Shown here: in pieces, positions 10,585 through 20,265 of the stretch
Layout: each line of letters starts with the position of its first letter
Position numbering within the stretch: position 1 is the stretch's first letter
DNA from: CAVQMC01 sp963713505
GTDB taxonomy: Bacteria; Bacteroidota; Ignavibacteria; Ignavibacteriales; Ignavibacteriaceae
Length of the DNA stretch: 64,000 nt
Direction: 5' to 3'
Assembly: GCA_963713505.1 (NCBI GenBank)
Contig: CAVQMC010000029.1
Location: forward strand, 1 to 64,000
The notes under the pieces: model-generated
Databases searched by the model: none
The model's input: the letters and a program-made list of their open reading frames with translations, nothing else
What the model was told of the DNA's origin: nothing
Program-made: the position numbers and the translations under genes

Positions 10585-11604
10585 TTAAGAATAATTTATG
10601 AAAATTCTACTATTTATTGGTTTTATATTTACCATTTCAGTATTATTTCTTGATTTAATAATTTTTAATGATTTTTTATCCTGAATTACTTCATTAGGTT
10701 TTAATTTATTAAAAGAAGGTATAATCATTGTCAATTCATGATTATAAAGATTTGAATCAGTATTAACCTTAAAATCTAGGATAATAGATTTATCAGATCT
10801 TTTAATAAATTCAATTTTAGATGATTTACGTTGGGTTTCATATTTTATTATATCTATTATAGGAGCAATCCAAATTTTATTTTTGTTTGAATTTAAGAAC
10901 TCAATTAAATTTAAAAATTGTCTTTTTCCAAATGTATAGTTATAATTTTTAAGCAGTAAACGTACGTAATCAAAAATACTTTTTTTACCTATTTTATGGA
11001 AAACTAATTGTTGGTGTTTTTTCTCAGAAATTATATCACTTATAATTTCTTTAATTTTATTTTGATCAAAATCAGAATTTAATTCAACATAAGCATGATT
11101 TCCGCTGTATAAATCTATTAAATTATATAACTTCGGTATTTCTTTAAAACTGCTGTCTGCTTTACTCCACCTTTTTCCACCCCAAAGTTCTCTACCGCCA
11201 GAAGCAAATACATTTAGTTTACTATCATTAGGAAAAAGTTTCCAAATCAATTTTGAAGCTGATCCAATTTCAAAATCAGCTTCTTCAAGATTTTCTGCGC
11301 CTTTGTGATTCCAGGTATGGTTACCAATTTTATGGTTCATTTGCGGCAATTCTTTTTCCCAAAAATCCTTATTCTTATTATAACTTACTAAGAAATTATT
11401 TCTGCCGGGATTCACCATAAAAGTAGCGGGTAAATTATACTTATTTAATAATGGAATAACAAAATTAACATGAGAATCAAGATTATCATCAAATCTTAAA
11501 CTGATTGCACAGTCAAAATTATTATACCATTCAGCAAATTGAGGTATTATATCTTTTTTCGAAATTATTGGTTTTGTTAATATAAATATACCTTTTAAAA
11601 TAAA
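10585..11604 (-). CDS. Polysaccharide deacetylase-like protein with unresolved start
   Basis: The open frame runs from 11604 to 10585. The upstream part reads AEWYNNFDCAISLRFDDNLD, where RFDDN is the family's first metal/catalytic motif. MNHKIGNHTWNHKG then gives the second motif (HTWNH) and a longer C-terminal domain follows (FHKIGKKSIFDYVRLLL). The first in-frame ATG is at 11418, after motif 1, and there is no GTG or TTG upstream in the frame. The true start is therefore missing: either a base change near 11598 (codon TTA where ATG would fit) or an upstream frameshift. NodB-like esterase-4 enzymes remove N- or O-acetyl groups from polymers. The C-terminal 120 residues are not recognised. 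Gene order implies polymer or precursor modification. Confidence 0.7.
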   Translation of the reverse strand, partial: FILKGIFILTKPIISKKDIIPQFAEWYNNFDCAISLRFDDNLDSHVNFVIPLLNKYNLPATFMVNPGRNNFLVSYNKNKDFWEKELPQMNHKIGNHTWNHKGAENLEEADFEIGSASKLIWKLFPNDSKLNVFASGGRELWGGKRWSKADSSFKEIPKLYNLIDLYSGNHAYVELNSDFDQNKIKEIISDIISEKKHQQLVFHKIGKKSIFDYVRLLLKNYNYTFGKRQFLNLIEFLNSNKNKIWIAPIIDIIKYETQRKSSKIEFIKRSDKSIILDFKVNTDSNLYNHELTMIIPSFNKLKPNEVIQDKKSLKIIKSRNNTEMVNIKPINSRIFINYS

Positions 11605-11648
11605 TTAATAGCTTAAAATTATATTTTGTTAATATGATAAAAAGCAAA

Positions 11649-12674
11649 TCAAGGAAACCTTTTTACAATTTGAGGTCCAATAATTTTTGTAATTGAACTT
11701 GGAGTAATTTTCCAGACCTTTTCAAATAAACGTCTTTTTGAGCTTCTTTTAACATTAAACTCTGTTTTTTGATTAGTTTGAGGAAAATATTGATAATAGT
11801 AATTATATGTAGTTCCGCCCCAGCCCTGTCTAAATTGGTCTGCTTCGCCGGACTTAGGCAGTCTGCCGGAATGAAATATATTTATACCTTCCAAAGCATA
11901 CTTTTTAATTAATTCCCAATATAAAACGTAAATTAAATCAAATACTTCTGATTTCGGATCACTAGTGCAAGAGAAAGGCAATGAAATGGTATCTTTAAAC
12001 TCTTTAATCATTGTAGCAGCAGCCACTTTCTTTTTATATTTTAGTACTGAAATTGAATACATTCCGGAATCAACCAAATCTCGAATCCAGCTTTTTCCTG
12101 TACAAGGAATTCCTTTTCTTTGATGATGTTTGAAAAGAAAATTATAAAACTCATCTATGTTTTTAGAAGGGTGTTCAATCTCATATGTCAAATTTTTTAC
12201 CGACTCAATTTTTCCTCTGTTAAATTCAGAAATTGAATTCCATACAGAATCTATATCTTTACTAAGTGAAAGTTCTTTATTACAATAATTTTCATCCGTA
12301 GTTAATGCACCTTCTACTTTGTGCTTATACTGCTTAAAGACTATACGGTTTTGGTTAAATTTATTCGCAAATTCAATAGCTTTATCCAATATTAACTTTT
12401 CTGCTTCGGAATTATCGGATACAATACCACCGGCAACGGCATAGGGAACAGAAATCAATAAATTCTTTTTAGATGAAGTTTTCAAATTATAGAGAGGTAA
12501 AATTCCTTTAATTTCATTATCTTCAAAAGCTGCAATCGGGTAAAAATCTACTTGATAATGTTTTTTTAATACATCAAACCATTTGTAGCTTTGCCAGGCA
12601 ATAGCTTTCGGTTGTTTATCAATATATTCCTCCCATGCGTCTTTTTTATTTTCATCTATGATTTCAATTTTCAT
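11649..12674 (-). CDS. FemAB/GNAT-type peptidyl- or acyl-transferase-like protein
   Basis: An intact 341-residue protein with the double-GNAT fold features of the FemAB-like (Acetyltransf_6) family. It contains KAIAWQSYKWFDVLKKHYQV at the N-terminus, GILPLYN, YAVAGGIVSD and FNRGKIESVKNLTYEIEHP. These are followed by FYNFLFKHHQRKGIPCTGK and the C-terminal INIFHSGRLPKSGEADQFRQ, where the F-GR-E pattern recurs in this family. FemAB enzymes pass amino acids from aminoacyl-tRNA to lipid-linked peptidoglycan precursors. The polysaccharide-cluster branch is found next to capsule and exopolysaccharide genes, and its substrate is not established. It lies 13 bases after the CapK-like ligase and probably acts with it. 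A second, interrupted homologue lies at 19204-20244. Confidence 0.8.
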   Translation of the reverse strand: MKIEIIDENKKDAWEEYIDKQPKAIAWQSYKWFDVLKKHYQVDFYPIAAFEDNEIKGILPLYNLKTSSKKNLLISVPYAVAGGIVSDNSEAEKLILDKAIEFANKFNQNRIVFKQYKHKVEGALTTDENYCNKELSLSKDIDSVWNSISEFNRGKIESVKNLTYEIEHPSKNIDEFYNFLFKHHQRKGIPCTGKSWIRDLVDSGMYSISVLKYKKKVAAATMIKEFKDTISLPFSCTSDPKSEVFDLIYVLYWELIKKYALEGINIFHSGRLPKSGEADQFRQGWGGTTYNYYYQYFPQTNQKTEFNVKRSSKRRLFEKVWKITPSSITKIIGPQIVKRFP

Positions 12675-12687
12675 TATTTTCCCTTTT

Positions 12688-14097
12688 TTAATCGTTTAAC
12701 TCATTAATTATCATTTTGTATTTACCGGATTTTTCCGCTTTAATTCTATCAACATATTTGATTATTAATTTATTATCGCTTGAAAATTGAGAATAAAATT
12801 TCTTTGTTATTAATTGATCTGTTTCATCATTAAAGTTTTTCCCTTTTTCAATTTTAATTTCAATATCTTTATTATTCATATATCTTATTTGAAAACGATT
12901 AATTCTGGATGCGAGTTTTCCTTCCATAAAAAAACGGCACCATACATTAGGAGCAATCATTTTCCCTTCCTTATCGAAAATAACTTCTCCGGTTCTTCCT
13001 AGAAGATTATTAATTACTTTTGAATGTCTTCCGCAGCTGCATTTTTGATCAGCTATTTGTCCGACATCCCCGGTTTCAAATTTAATAAAGGGCATTGGCA
13101 CCTGAACCAAAGTAGTACATAGAATTTCATTTTCAGCATCTAATAAATTCGTATTTTCAAATTTGTTTTCAACATATAGAGTTTCCTGGTTGATATGCAT
13201 TGAACCCTGGGGACATCTTCCTGCAATATGACCAACTTCCCGCGTTCCGTATATATTAGTAACTTTACATTTAAATGCTGTTTCAATTCTTTTTTCTTCA
13301 AAATCATACAGTGGCGCAGCCCAGGTAAGTGCAACTTTGGGGGCTGCATTTCCAATATCCAGATTATTATCAATCATATATTTAGCTAATTCAGACATTG
13401 CTGATGTGAATCCCCACAAAACTTTTGGTTTGAATTCTTTTATGCGTTCATAAGATCTGGCATGATCTTCTTCTCTTAGATTTACTCCGGGCAATAATAA
13501 TTGACCCCAAACATATCTTCTAAAAGAAGCAATTAAATTTTTGCTTAACTCTTCTCTTGAAGCCCTTAAGAACCTAACTTCTTTGCTTCCGGGATCGGCC
13601 CCAAACCACGATTTTAACCTTAACTCGTTTGCCCAATTTAATCCTGTTTGTGTTCCATCTTCATAAAATACGGTAGGAGCACCTGTTGAACCGCTGGAAG
13701 TATTCATAATTAATTTATGTTTACTGAATAATGATAATCCTCTTGGTTTTCCAGGAGCCTGTTTATCAGGGTTGATTTTTCTAAGTGATTCGAGAAAACG
13801 AACATCCAGCATATCTTCATGATGATCTATAATTTCCTGTCTTTTTAAAGATGGGATTTTTTTATAATCATCGAAGCTTTTAATATCTTCGGGCTTCATT
13901 CCCAAATCATCGAATCTTTTTTTATAAAAAGGAACGTATTGATAAGAATAATTGAGAATGTTCTGCAATTTTTTTAATTGTAAAGAAGATAATTCATCTT
14001 GAGAATACCATTGAGTTTTCATTAAGCTTCTATAAGTAGAAGATATATTTCTTCTATTTAATAGAAAATTTGAAAAGAAGAACAATTGTTTTGTCAT
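12688..14097 (-). CDS. CapK / phenylacetate-CoA-ligase-like adenylating enzyme
   Basis: An intact 469-residue protein of the ANL (AMP-binding) superfamily, CapK branch. It contains YVPFYKKRFDDLGMKPEDIK at the N-terminus and the phosphate loop IMNTSSGSTGAPTVFYED. TNIYGTREVGHIAGRCPQGS is the adenine-binding YGTRE motif, and IKFETGDVGQI is the ribose-binding Asp. A CSCGRHSKVINNLLGRTGEV segment follows, typical of PaaK-like enzymes. These enzymes activate a carboxylate as acyl-AMP; members inside polysaccharide clusters are thought to modify the polymer, but their substrates are unknown. Spacing to neighbours is tight (13 bases to the FemAB-like gene). The combination with a GNAT and FemAB-like proteins suggests acylation or aminoacylation of the glycan, which is inference. 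Confidence 0.85.
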   Translation of the reverse strand: MTKQLFFFSNFLLNRRNISSTYRSLMKTQWYSQDELSSLQLKKLQNILNYSYQYVPFYKKRFDDLGMKPEDIKSFDDYKKIPSLKRQEIIDHHEDMLDVRFLESLRKINPDKQAPGKPRGLSLFSKHKLIMNTSSGSTGAPTVFYEDGTQTGLNWANELRLKSWFGADPGSKEVRFLRASREELSKNLIASFRRYVWGQLLLPGVNLREEDHARSYERIKEFKPKVLWGFTSAMSELAKYMIDNNLDIGNAAPKVALTWAAPLYDFEEKRIETAFKCKVTNIYGTREVGHIAGRCPQGSMHINQETLYVENKFENTNLLDAENEILCTTLVQVPMPFIKFETGDVGQIADQKCSCGRHSKVINNLLGRTGEVIFDKEGKMIAPNVWCRFFMEGKLASRINRFQIRYMNNKDIEIKIEKGKNFNDETDQLITKKFYSQFSSDNKLIIKYVDRIKAEKSGKYKMIINELND

Positions 14098-14173
14098 TAT
14101 AATAATATTTTTTATGGACTAATATTTTTTCAATAATGGTTTAACTAAAAAAAGGAAATACAAATTAGGAATA

Positions 14174-14827
14174 TTAAGCCTGGTTAGAGTAGATTCTATG
14201 ATAAGTATATTGTTTGTTATTGAATAATCTTTTAAAACTAATTTTAGCAAAAATTTGGAATCCGACTTTTTTTGATAATTCAATATTGGACCAATTATCC
14301 CACATGGTTCCGCCGTATAACGATTTATAACCGCGGCTTTGTAATTCATTAAACATTTTATAACGCAGGATAGATCCTAATCCCTGTTTTCTGTAATTTT
14401 TAGAGACAGTAATTTGCTCTGACCAGGCCTGGTGTTTTCTGAAATTTTTATTCAGTTCAACTAAAGGCATGTAAACTTTATTAAAAGAAACTAAATTAAA
14501 ACCGGCAACATTAGTCCCATCTAAGGCAACTACACACAAACCTCCGTTTTTAATAATACTCTCCATTTTATCCACAAGCCATTCTTCCATGGAAAGTATC
14601 TGTTTTACTATTTGATCGTCCATATTGTGGCTGTCGTAAAACTTATATTGAAATAAAGGATTGGTTTTATTGTTTGGTGAATATTGTTTCAGATCTTTTT
14701 TATAAATAAGATAATCCTTTTTTTTGTAAACTTTTTCAAAAGGATATAAAATCATTTTCTTTACAGCAATTAAAAAACCGTAATCTGTAAGATTTCTCTT
14801 AAATTTTTTGATTAATATTTTTAACAT
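14174..14827 (-). CDS. GNAT-family acetyltransferase
   Basis: A 217-residue protein. The C-terminal half has the GNAT acetyl-CoA site AWSEQITVSKNYRKQGLGSILRYK (the Q/RxxGxG motif is KQGLGS) and a following YKSLYGGTMWDNWSNIELSK with KVGFQIF, typical motifs A and B. The N-terminal 70 residues are basic and not recognised. The predicted frame ends YHRIYSNQA. The overlapping minus frame continuing to 14119 ends RLNIPNLYFLFLVKPLLKKY, which looks like a natural hydrophobic C-terminus, so a one-base shift near 14190 may have truncated this protein. It stands 28 bases after the DUF362 gene and before the CapK-like gene. A role in acetylating an amino-sugar or polymer precursor is inferred from the locus. 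Confidence 0.75.
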   Translation of the reverse strand: MLKILIKKFKRNLTDYGFLIAVKKMILYPFEKVYKKKDYLIYKKDLKQYSPNNKTNPLFQYKFYDSHNMDDQIVKQILSMEEWLVDKMESIIKNGGLCVVALDGTNVAGFNLVSFNKVYMPLVELNKNFRKHQAWSEQITVSKNYRKQGLGSILRYKMFNELQSRGYKSLYGGTMWDNWSNIELSKKVGFQIFAKISFKRLFNNKQYTYHRIYSNQA

Positions 14828-14855
14828 TTTTGATTCTTATTTTAAAGGTTATAAA

Positions 14856-16318
14856 TTACCTTTCAATATGTCCTTTCCAATTAGGATGAGGTTCAAAATT
14901 TAGATTTCTATAATCAGCATATGAATTAAGATCAAATTCTTTATCACCGTCTTTAATTTTAATATCTTCAACTTTACCAAAAAATAAAGGATTTGATTGA
15001 TTAATTGTTTCATATGTATTTGCAATCAATGGAATTTTTTTATAATCAAATCCCATTAATGTTGCTCCTACAGTATCAATGGCTAGGGCATTATATCCTG
15101 CCATTAATAATCCTGGATATACAGGGTCGCAATTAACAGGGCCGGTTTTTTCTCCTCCAATAATTCCGTCAACTATATGAAAATGATTTCTCTGAGGTGT
15201 ATCCTGTATTTTACCGTTTTTATCGGCATAGAAAACAATTCGATTCACATCTTGAAGTGTACGCCACAAGGTATCATTTCCATACCACATAGCTTCATAA
15301 ACATCATCTTTAAATGGAACGATATAATGTGTATTCCACCATAATTTTTTAGCGGTTGCAAAAAAGAACTTTACTGGGACAAATGCATTTGTATGTATTC
15401 TGTCATTTAATTTAACGGCAATTCGCTTTCTAAAGGATGGGTTTATATATTGGTCACCACCTTCAGAAGGGGAGCCAATAATAAAATGCGGCATAGTATC
15501 TTTTAATGCAGGTATTCCAAAGTAATTTTTTTGTGCTAGTGTAACTGCTGTTCTTCTATGAGTTTTAAACTTTGCAATTCCAATAACTGCATCAGCCTGC
15601 AAAAAAGAATTAGGTATTAAATATTCATGTTTTCCGTTGGAATGGTGTTCATACATTACTTTGGGATTACAATAAACTATTCTTAATTTTTTAGGATCAA
15701 TGTCTTTAAATTTACTCGTATTCCCTAAGTCGACCCAGGTATATCCTAAGAGGATCTTGTTCAATTTTCTGCCGGCCCCATTTGCCATACATATAAGTTC
15801 TTACACCTTGAACAATTCTAAGATCAAAGCATTCAATCGGGACCTTCGGATTTTTCTCGCGAACCCAATCAAGCATTTTATCTATTTGAGAAATTGAATA
15901 AGCTTCTTTAAATCTTCCAAATAAAACTTGGGAATCGCCAATAATTATTTTCCCGCTCCCTTTTAGAGGCTTTTAAAGTATAATCTATAATAGGACGTAC
16001 AATTGAGCCATGTATTATAATTGAAAATACTTCCTTACCGTCCATATGATAGTGTCTTACAGTATTAGGTTTTAGAAATACCGTCATTCCTGGTTTTACT
16101 ATGTCTTTAAAAGGATTCCATTCTGGTTTGTTAAAGTTTTCTTTATCAAGTCCGGATTTATAAAGTATCTGTCTTACATGGTCATATATTTTATTATTTG
16201 GATCAATTTCAGTGCCTTCATATTCGGGATATTTAACAGGCGGATTAAAGGGAACTTCATTAGGATATTTTTTTGATTCAAAAAAGTCTACTGCAACATA
16301 ATTATTGTTAATCGTCAT
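14856..16318 (-). pseudogene. DUF362-domain protein, interrupted by frameshifts
   Basis: Three frames make one protein of about 487 residues. The N-terminal part has VKPGMTVFLKPNTVRHYHMD, VFSIIIHGSIVRPIIDYTLK and then GSGKIIIGDSQVLFGRFKEA in the next frame. This is the DUF362 signature: a metal-binding-like KPN, then GDS. The continuation reads QIDKMLDWVREKNPKVPIEC and FDLRIVQGVRTYMYGKWG. The C-terminal part (15740-14856) has FLQADAVIGIAKFKTHRRTA, LAQKNYFGIPALKD and GGEKTGPVNCDPVYPGLLMA. Changes of frame lie near 15965 and 15770-15730. DUF362 proteins are often found with ferredoxin domains or in cell-envelope glycan clusters; their reaction is not known. Its position between the deacetylase and the GNAT/CapK genes is the only functional hint. 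Confidence 0.75.
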
Positions 16319-16454
16319 TTATAAAACCATTGAATTAGTTTAAGTAAAATTTTAATTAATGAAGAAAATTATCTAACTCTAATCAGACAATTTTGTGGTA
16401 TTAAAAAGGAAAAAAGAACATTAAAATATAATTATATCACACTAAATAAAAAAA

Positions 16455-17394
16455 TTACACTAAAAATTGCTTTGAATAATTTGCCACATCTCTTGGTAAG
16501 GCATTCCAATACTGGTCTGAATAATTAGTTTTTATATATTTAAGAAAATCTAAGTAATATTTAATCGGAAATTCTTCAAATTTACCATTCGTGTCATTAA
16601 AATCTAAATAATCCGGATGAACATTTATGAGAGCCATCCCTTCATTTTTAATTATCCATTCTAATTTTGTTTGCCAAATATTGTAATTCTTTTCTCTCAT
16701 TAATAAATATAAAGTAGAATCTTGAGCTAAAGTATAAGGCATTTCAATATATCCGCCGTCTTTGTGTCTTTTGTTTGTAATCCATAGATGGAAAAATAGT
16801 ATTTACTCCATCAGGTTGAGGTTCAAAAGGATCTGTATCAAATGTGGATAAATCATATAAAAGATTAAGTTCACCGATATAATCCAGATTATGGTGCATA
16901 GCCGGAGCTCTAAATCCTAATGCATTCCATTCATTAGCATATTTTTTTATTTTTTCAGCTCTTTTCAAAAATTCTTTTTCAGAAGAAAATAATTTACCAT
17001 CATGATGTAACCCATGTACTCCGCATTCAAAACCATTTTCTTTCAAAGTATTTATTAATGAAATATCAACTCTGTAATCTCTTTCCGGAATAAAATTATA
17101 TGAACCCACAAAGCCCAATTCCTTTTCCAGCTTCATCAAGTTGTAAAACTCTATTATATCCTTTTTGATGTTCAACATCGTGTGTAATATAAGTGCAAAC
17201 TTTTTATTATTTGGCCAGCCTTTCCAGTTTTTAGGTTTGTATGAAGCGGATTCAAGTATCGGCCATATTGAAACAAATTTTTTTTGCTTCCTTTTAATTA
17301 AAATCCTTCTCAAATAAATTTGAAATTTTCTCGGGACTAAGGGTTTAATTAAATAAAATATTGTTGGTAAATTTATCCTCAAAATATACCCCAA
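16455..17394 (-). pseudogene. Polysaccharide deacetylase, interrupted; active-site motif in a shifted frame
   Basis: The fragments join to about 313 residues. The N-terminal part (from 17394) begins with hydrophobic and basic residues, then YKPNWKGWPNNKKFAL-like text. Between about 17185 and 17140 the open frame gives ILHTMLNIKKDIIEFYNL, which makes no family sense. The neighbouring frame reads THDVEHQKGYNRVLQL over the same bases, restoring the deacetylase motif THDVE with the catalytic Asp. Downstream the first frame resumes with GFVGSYNFIPERDYRV, ENGFECGVHGLHHDGKLF (HGLHHD is motif 2) and WNALGFRAPAMHHNLDYIG (motif 3). A last shift near 16790 leads to MPYTLAQDSTLYLLMREKNY and EGMALINVHPDYLDF. 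Two compensating indels plus one more shift explain the whole. It would deacetylate an amino-sugar polymer or precursor. Confidence 0.78.
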
Positions 17395-17697
17395 TTTAGT
17401 TAATGCTAAATTTATGATGAAATAATTTTTTATAATTCATATTAAATAATTATTAAAAATATAAGAAATTTTTAATATTTAATAAATTTATTTCCAAACT
17501 AAAATTTTTTAAAATTCAGTTGTAAACGACTTTAAATATAAATTTAAATCTACTTTTTAAAAATCTAATATATCCAATTCTATTTAATTTATGGGGTTTC
17601 ACCACCTTATATTAAATCTTTTGAGAATAAATAGCTTTACAAAAGCAATTATATACTAGCTCTTTTTAAATTAAATTAGTTGACTATAAAATAAAGT
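17395..17697. other. AT-rich intergenic stretch
   Basis: About 300 bases of very AT-rich sequence between the interrupted deacetylase gene and the terminator of the lipoprotein gene. No open frame with family motifs is seen on either strand. It must contain the promoter for the minus-strand genes below 17394, but I cannot assign -35/-10 elements with confidence. Confidence 0.5.
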
Positions 17698-17722
17698 CGG
17701 GAATTTTCTAAAAAAATTCCCG
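17698..17722 (-). terminator. Hairpin terminator after the lipoprotein gene
   Basis: A perfect 10-bp stem CGGGAATTTT (17698-17707) / AAAATTCCCG (17713-17722) with a 5-nt loop lies 22 bases beyond the stop codon of the minus-strand lipoprotein gene. The downstream strand is T-rich but not a pure T run, so efficiency is uncertain. It separates the lipoprotein from the deacetylase transcription unit. Confidence 0.65.
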
Positions 17723-17744
17723 CAGAATACAATATTAATTAATT

Positions 17745-18905
17745 TTATTTAAGATATTTTACATATCGTGCCCAACCAATCCAACTGAATTTTTTACTTA
17801 AATTAGGAGTTGGATGACCATCAGTAAAAAGGAAATGCCCAGGCGTTTTTAACAACGTTTTGTGTATTGCAATCAACCGGATATTCAAAACCGACGATAT
17901 TTCATTAGAAATGCTGCATGGATCAGTTTCCGGTCCATATGCAAGAATAAGAACTTTATCACCACACCCAGGTTCATAATCTTCTCCATTTTGCATACGC
18001 TAAATTAATGATTTCATCTCTTAATTGCGCATTATGAGCAAAATAATTTGAAGCGGATGGATCATCCAAATTTGCAATTGTACCAGAAGGATTTAATAAT
18101 TTCCAAATGGCTGCCTGAACTGTAATTCTATCCCAATTTGGTTGCCTATTATTAATTATCCAATTAACTAAATTAAGATTTTGTGGGTTTTCTATGAATG
18201 ATTCGCATTCAGGGAAATCTTCATCGTAGGATGATATAAATTGTACATTTCTATCATGATCGGAACTAATATAACGAGTAGTTATCAATACTCCATCCAA
18301 AATAAGAACCCAATGAATTAAAGTCACTTTTTACCATAAAATTTGTATCTGCAGGTGATCCATTTGGGAGTCATACTATCATTGTTTGGTGAATTCAGGT
18401 GTAAGATTTGGATCACCATTGTTTATGACACCTTCAACTTTCGCATGTATAGCGAGATATACATGATTAGTGTAAATTGGAGGATTCACTAAATATTGTA
18501 CTGATGGTAACATGATCATGTGTGCCCTTTATATGGGAAATGATTTAACCAAGGTTGTAAAAACCATTTCCTTGGAAAGAAATATTGGATTTCTAACAAC
18601 AGCAAGATGAGTTTTTGTTATTGACCAGCCTGGTTCAGTAATATTATAAGTAACTTGTATTTTATGTAAATTTTCAAGATAATCAATAGCTACATTCCCA
18701 ATTACTAAATGTCTTCCTGCAACTAGTTCAATGGAAGTATTTGCTCCAGGGTTCACCCATATTAATTTCTGTTAATAGTAATCTTATCTAATGATTCCGG
18801 AGTACTATTAGTAGATTCGGGTGTGACAGGGTTCTGATTTTTTTGACAACCAGAAATAGCGAACATTAAAAATAAAACTAAAAAATTGTATTTAAGCTTT
18901 GCCAT
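17745..18905 (-). pseudogene. Unrecognised lipoprotein, interrupted by several frameshifts
   Basis: ATG at 18905 opens MAKLKYNFLVLFLMFAISGCQKN, a clear lipoprotein signal with the lipobox AISGC. The rest must be pieced from at least four frames. NPGANTSIELVAGRHLVIGN and VAIDYLENLHKIQVTYNITE come next, then VYLAIHAKVEGVINNGDPNL, then WDRITVQAAIWKLLNPSGTI, and the last piece has DKVLILAYGPETDPCSI and FSWIGWARYVKYLK. The VQAAIWKLL phrase recalls thioester-type or similar surface domains that read QxAIW, but this is a weak resemblance. Total length would be about 385 residues. It has its own terminator and a 298-base upstream gap, so it is probably a separate transcription unit inside the polysaccharide block. 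Function unknown. Confidence 0.6.
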
Positions 18906-19203
18906 AAAGCTTCCTTCAAATTATTATTAGATATTACATTTAAAATTTTGGATTTGAAGTTTAATACCCAAATTTTAAGCCAAAAATTTCTTTAATTTTT
19001 TTCTTGAAATAAATTAGTATAAATTTTATATTCTAATTTTGATACAAATGTAATTTTACTTATCTCATTTTAGACAAGATGAAAAGATTAACAAATTTAA
19101 ATTTTTAATTAAAACTTAATTGGTAGGGGAATAGGTAATAATTATAGATGTTTACAATAAATATTTTTTTATAATCCATATAAAATTATTCGAAAAATTA
19201 TTT
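18906..19203. other. AT-rich intergenic stretch
   Basis: About 300 bases, roughly 80% A+T, upstream of the minus-strand lipoprotein and downstream of the FemAB-like gene. I see no coding frame, no strong hairpin and no recognisable repeat. It must hold the lipoprotein promoter. Confidence 0.45.
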
Positions 19204-20244
19204 TTATCCAAAATGTTTGTAAGTTAAATTTCCGAAAATTTTTAAGAAAGGGATCGGCATTTTATTAAAAACATCTTTTTGCCATGTAGACATTTTAGAA
19301 TTATCTTGAATCAATTCATCAGAAAATAAATCAAATTTATAGTAATTTACTTTTATCTCATTAGTTCCCCATCCGTTTTTAAATTGTCTTAATCCTTCAT
19401 TTTCAGGTTCTGTTCTTCCAAAGCTAAATGTTTTATATCCGTTTTTAATATACCATTTAATAGCTTCCCACATTACTAAATTATTTGCCCTTAAATTTTG
19501 ATACTTTAATTCTGATGCCCCATATTTATAAAGTGCTTTTTCACCGAAATGAAGATATATATTTGACGCAAGAATATTTTTATTCAAAACCGCCAAAACA
19601 ACAAATCCCTTATCTTTAGCAATTAAGTTTTTATAAACATTTTCAAAAAACTTAAATGGCTGAGGCGGTAATCCATGCCTCTTTCTGGTAATACAATTTA
19701 GTTTATAAAAATGTTTTACAGAATCTAATGAATTTGTTATTTTAATTTCAACATCTGACTTTAAATGCTTTATTTATATTTCTTTTTGTACTACTCCTAA
19801 ATTGCGAAAAAACATTTTCTTCATTTTCCGAAATGTCTAAAACATGTTCATAAACATAAGAATTTGAAAATTCACCTAAGAAACTTACTTCCGCCCCTTA
19901 ATTCAAATGATTTCCATTTTCTAATTTTTCCAACATTTTTAATTTCATTAATTAAGTATCAAATGTGAATATCTTGATTAACTAGTGGTTCAGTAAAATC
20001 TGAAAAAGGAAGAGATACAGCTCTTTTCCCTGTCAATAAAACTATTAATTTCCATTGCAGGAATTGCGATATTCATTTTATCTTTATTAATATTTACAAA
20101 AGCAAGCGGTTTATAACCATAGGTTTCTTGTAAAACATTTATCCACGCAGATGAATGGAAAAAAGTGTAGTCATTATGAGCAAGTACTAATTTGTCCCAA
20201 TCATTAATTTCAAGAGGGTTAATTAATTTAAATAAATTATTCAT
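19204..20244 (-). pseudogene. Second FemAB-like protein, interrupted by frameshifts
   Basis: The N-terminal piece starts at 20244: INDWDKLVLAHNDYTFFHSS, AWINVLQETYGYKPLAFV and AIPAMEINSFI. The next frame gives KRAVSLPFSDFTEPLVNQDI, the family's SLPFSD motif. Further pieces read FSQFRSSTKRNINKAFK and then FYKLNCITRKRHGLPPQPFK. The C-terminal frame has NIYLHFGEKALYKYGASELK, TFSFGRTEPENEGLRQFKNG and WGTNEIKVNYY. This is the FemAB-like (Acetyltransf_6) family in full order, about 347 residues. At least four one-base shifts separate the pieces, near 20015, 19970-19880 and 19770-19750. It lies 21 bases after the tyrosine-kinase gene and shares architecture with the intact homologue at 11649. It may transfer an aminoacyl or acyl group to a glycan precursor (inference). 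Confidence 0.78.
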
Positions 20245-20265
20245 AAGAACGAATTATTTGAAAAT

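Noticed and set aside
14119..14349. Separate small minus-strand gene after the GNAT gene
   Set aside because: Its frame overlaps the GNAT coding region; only its last 20 residues look protein-like and are better explained as the GNAT C-terminus after a one-base shift.
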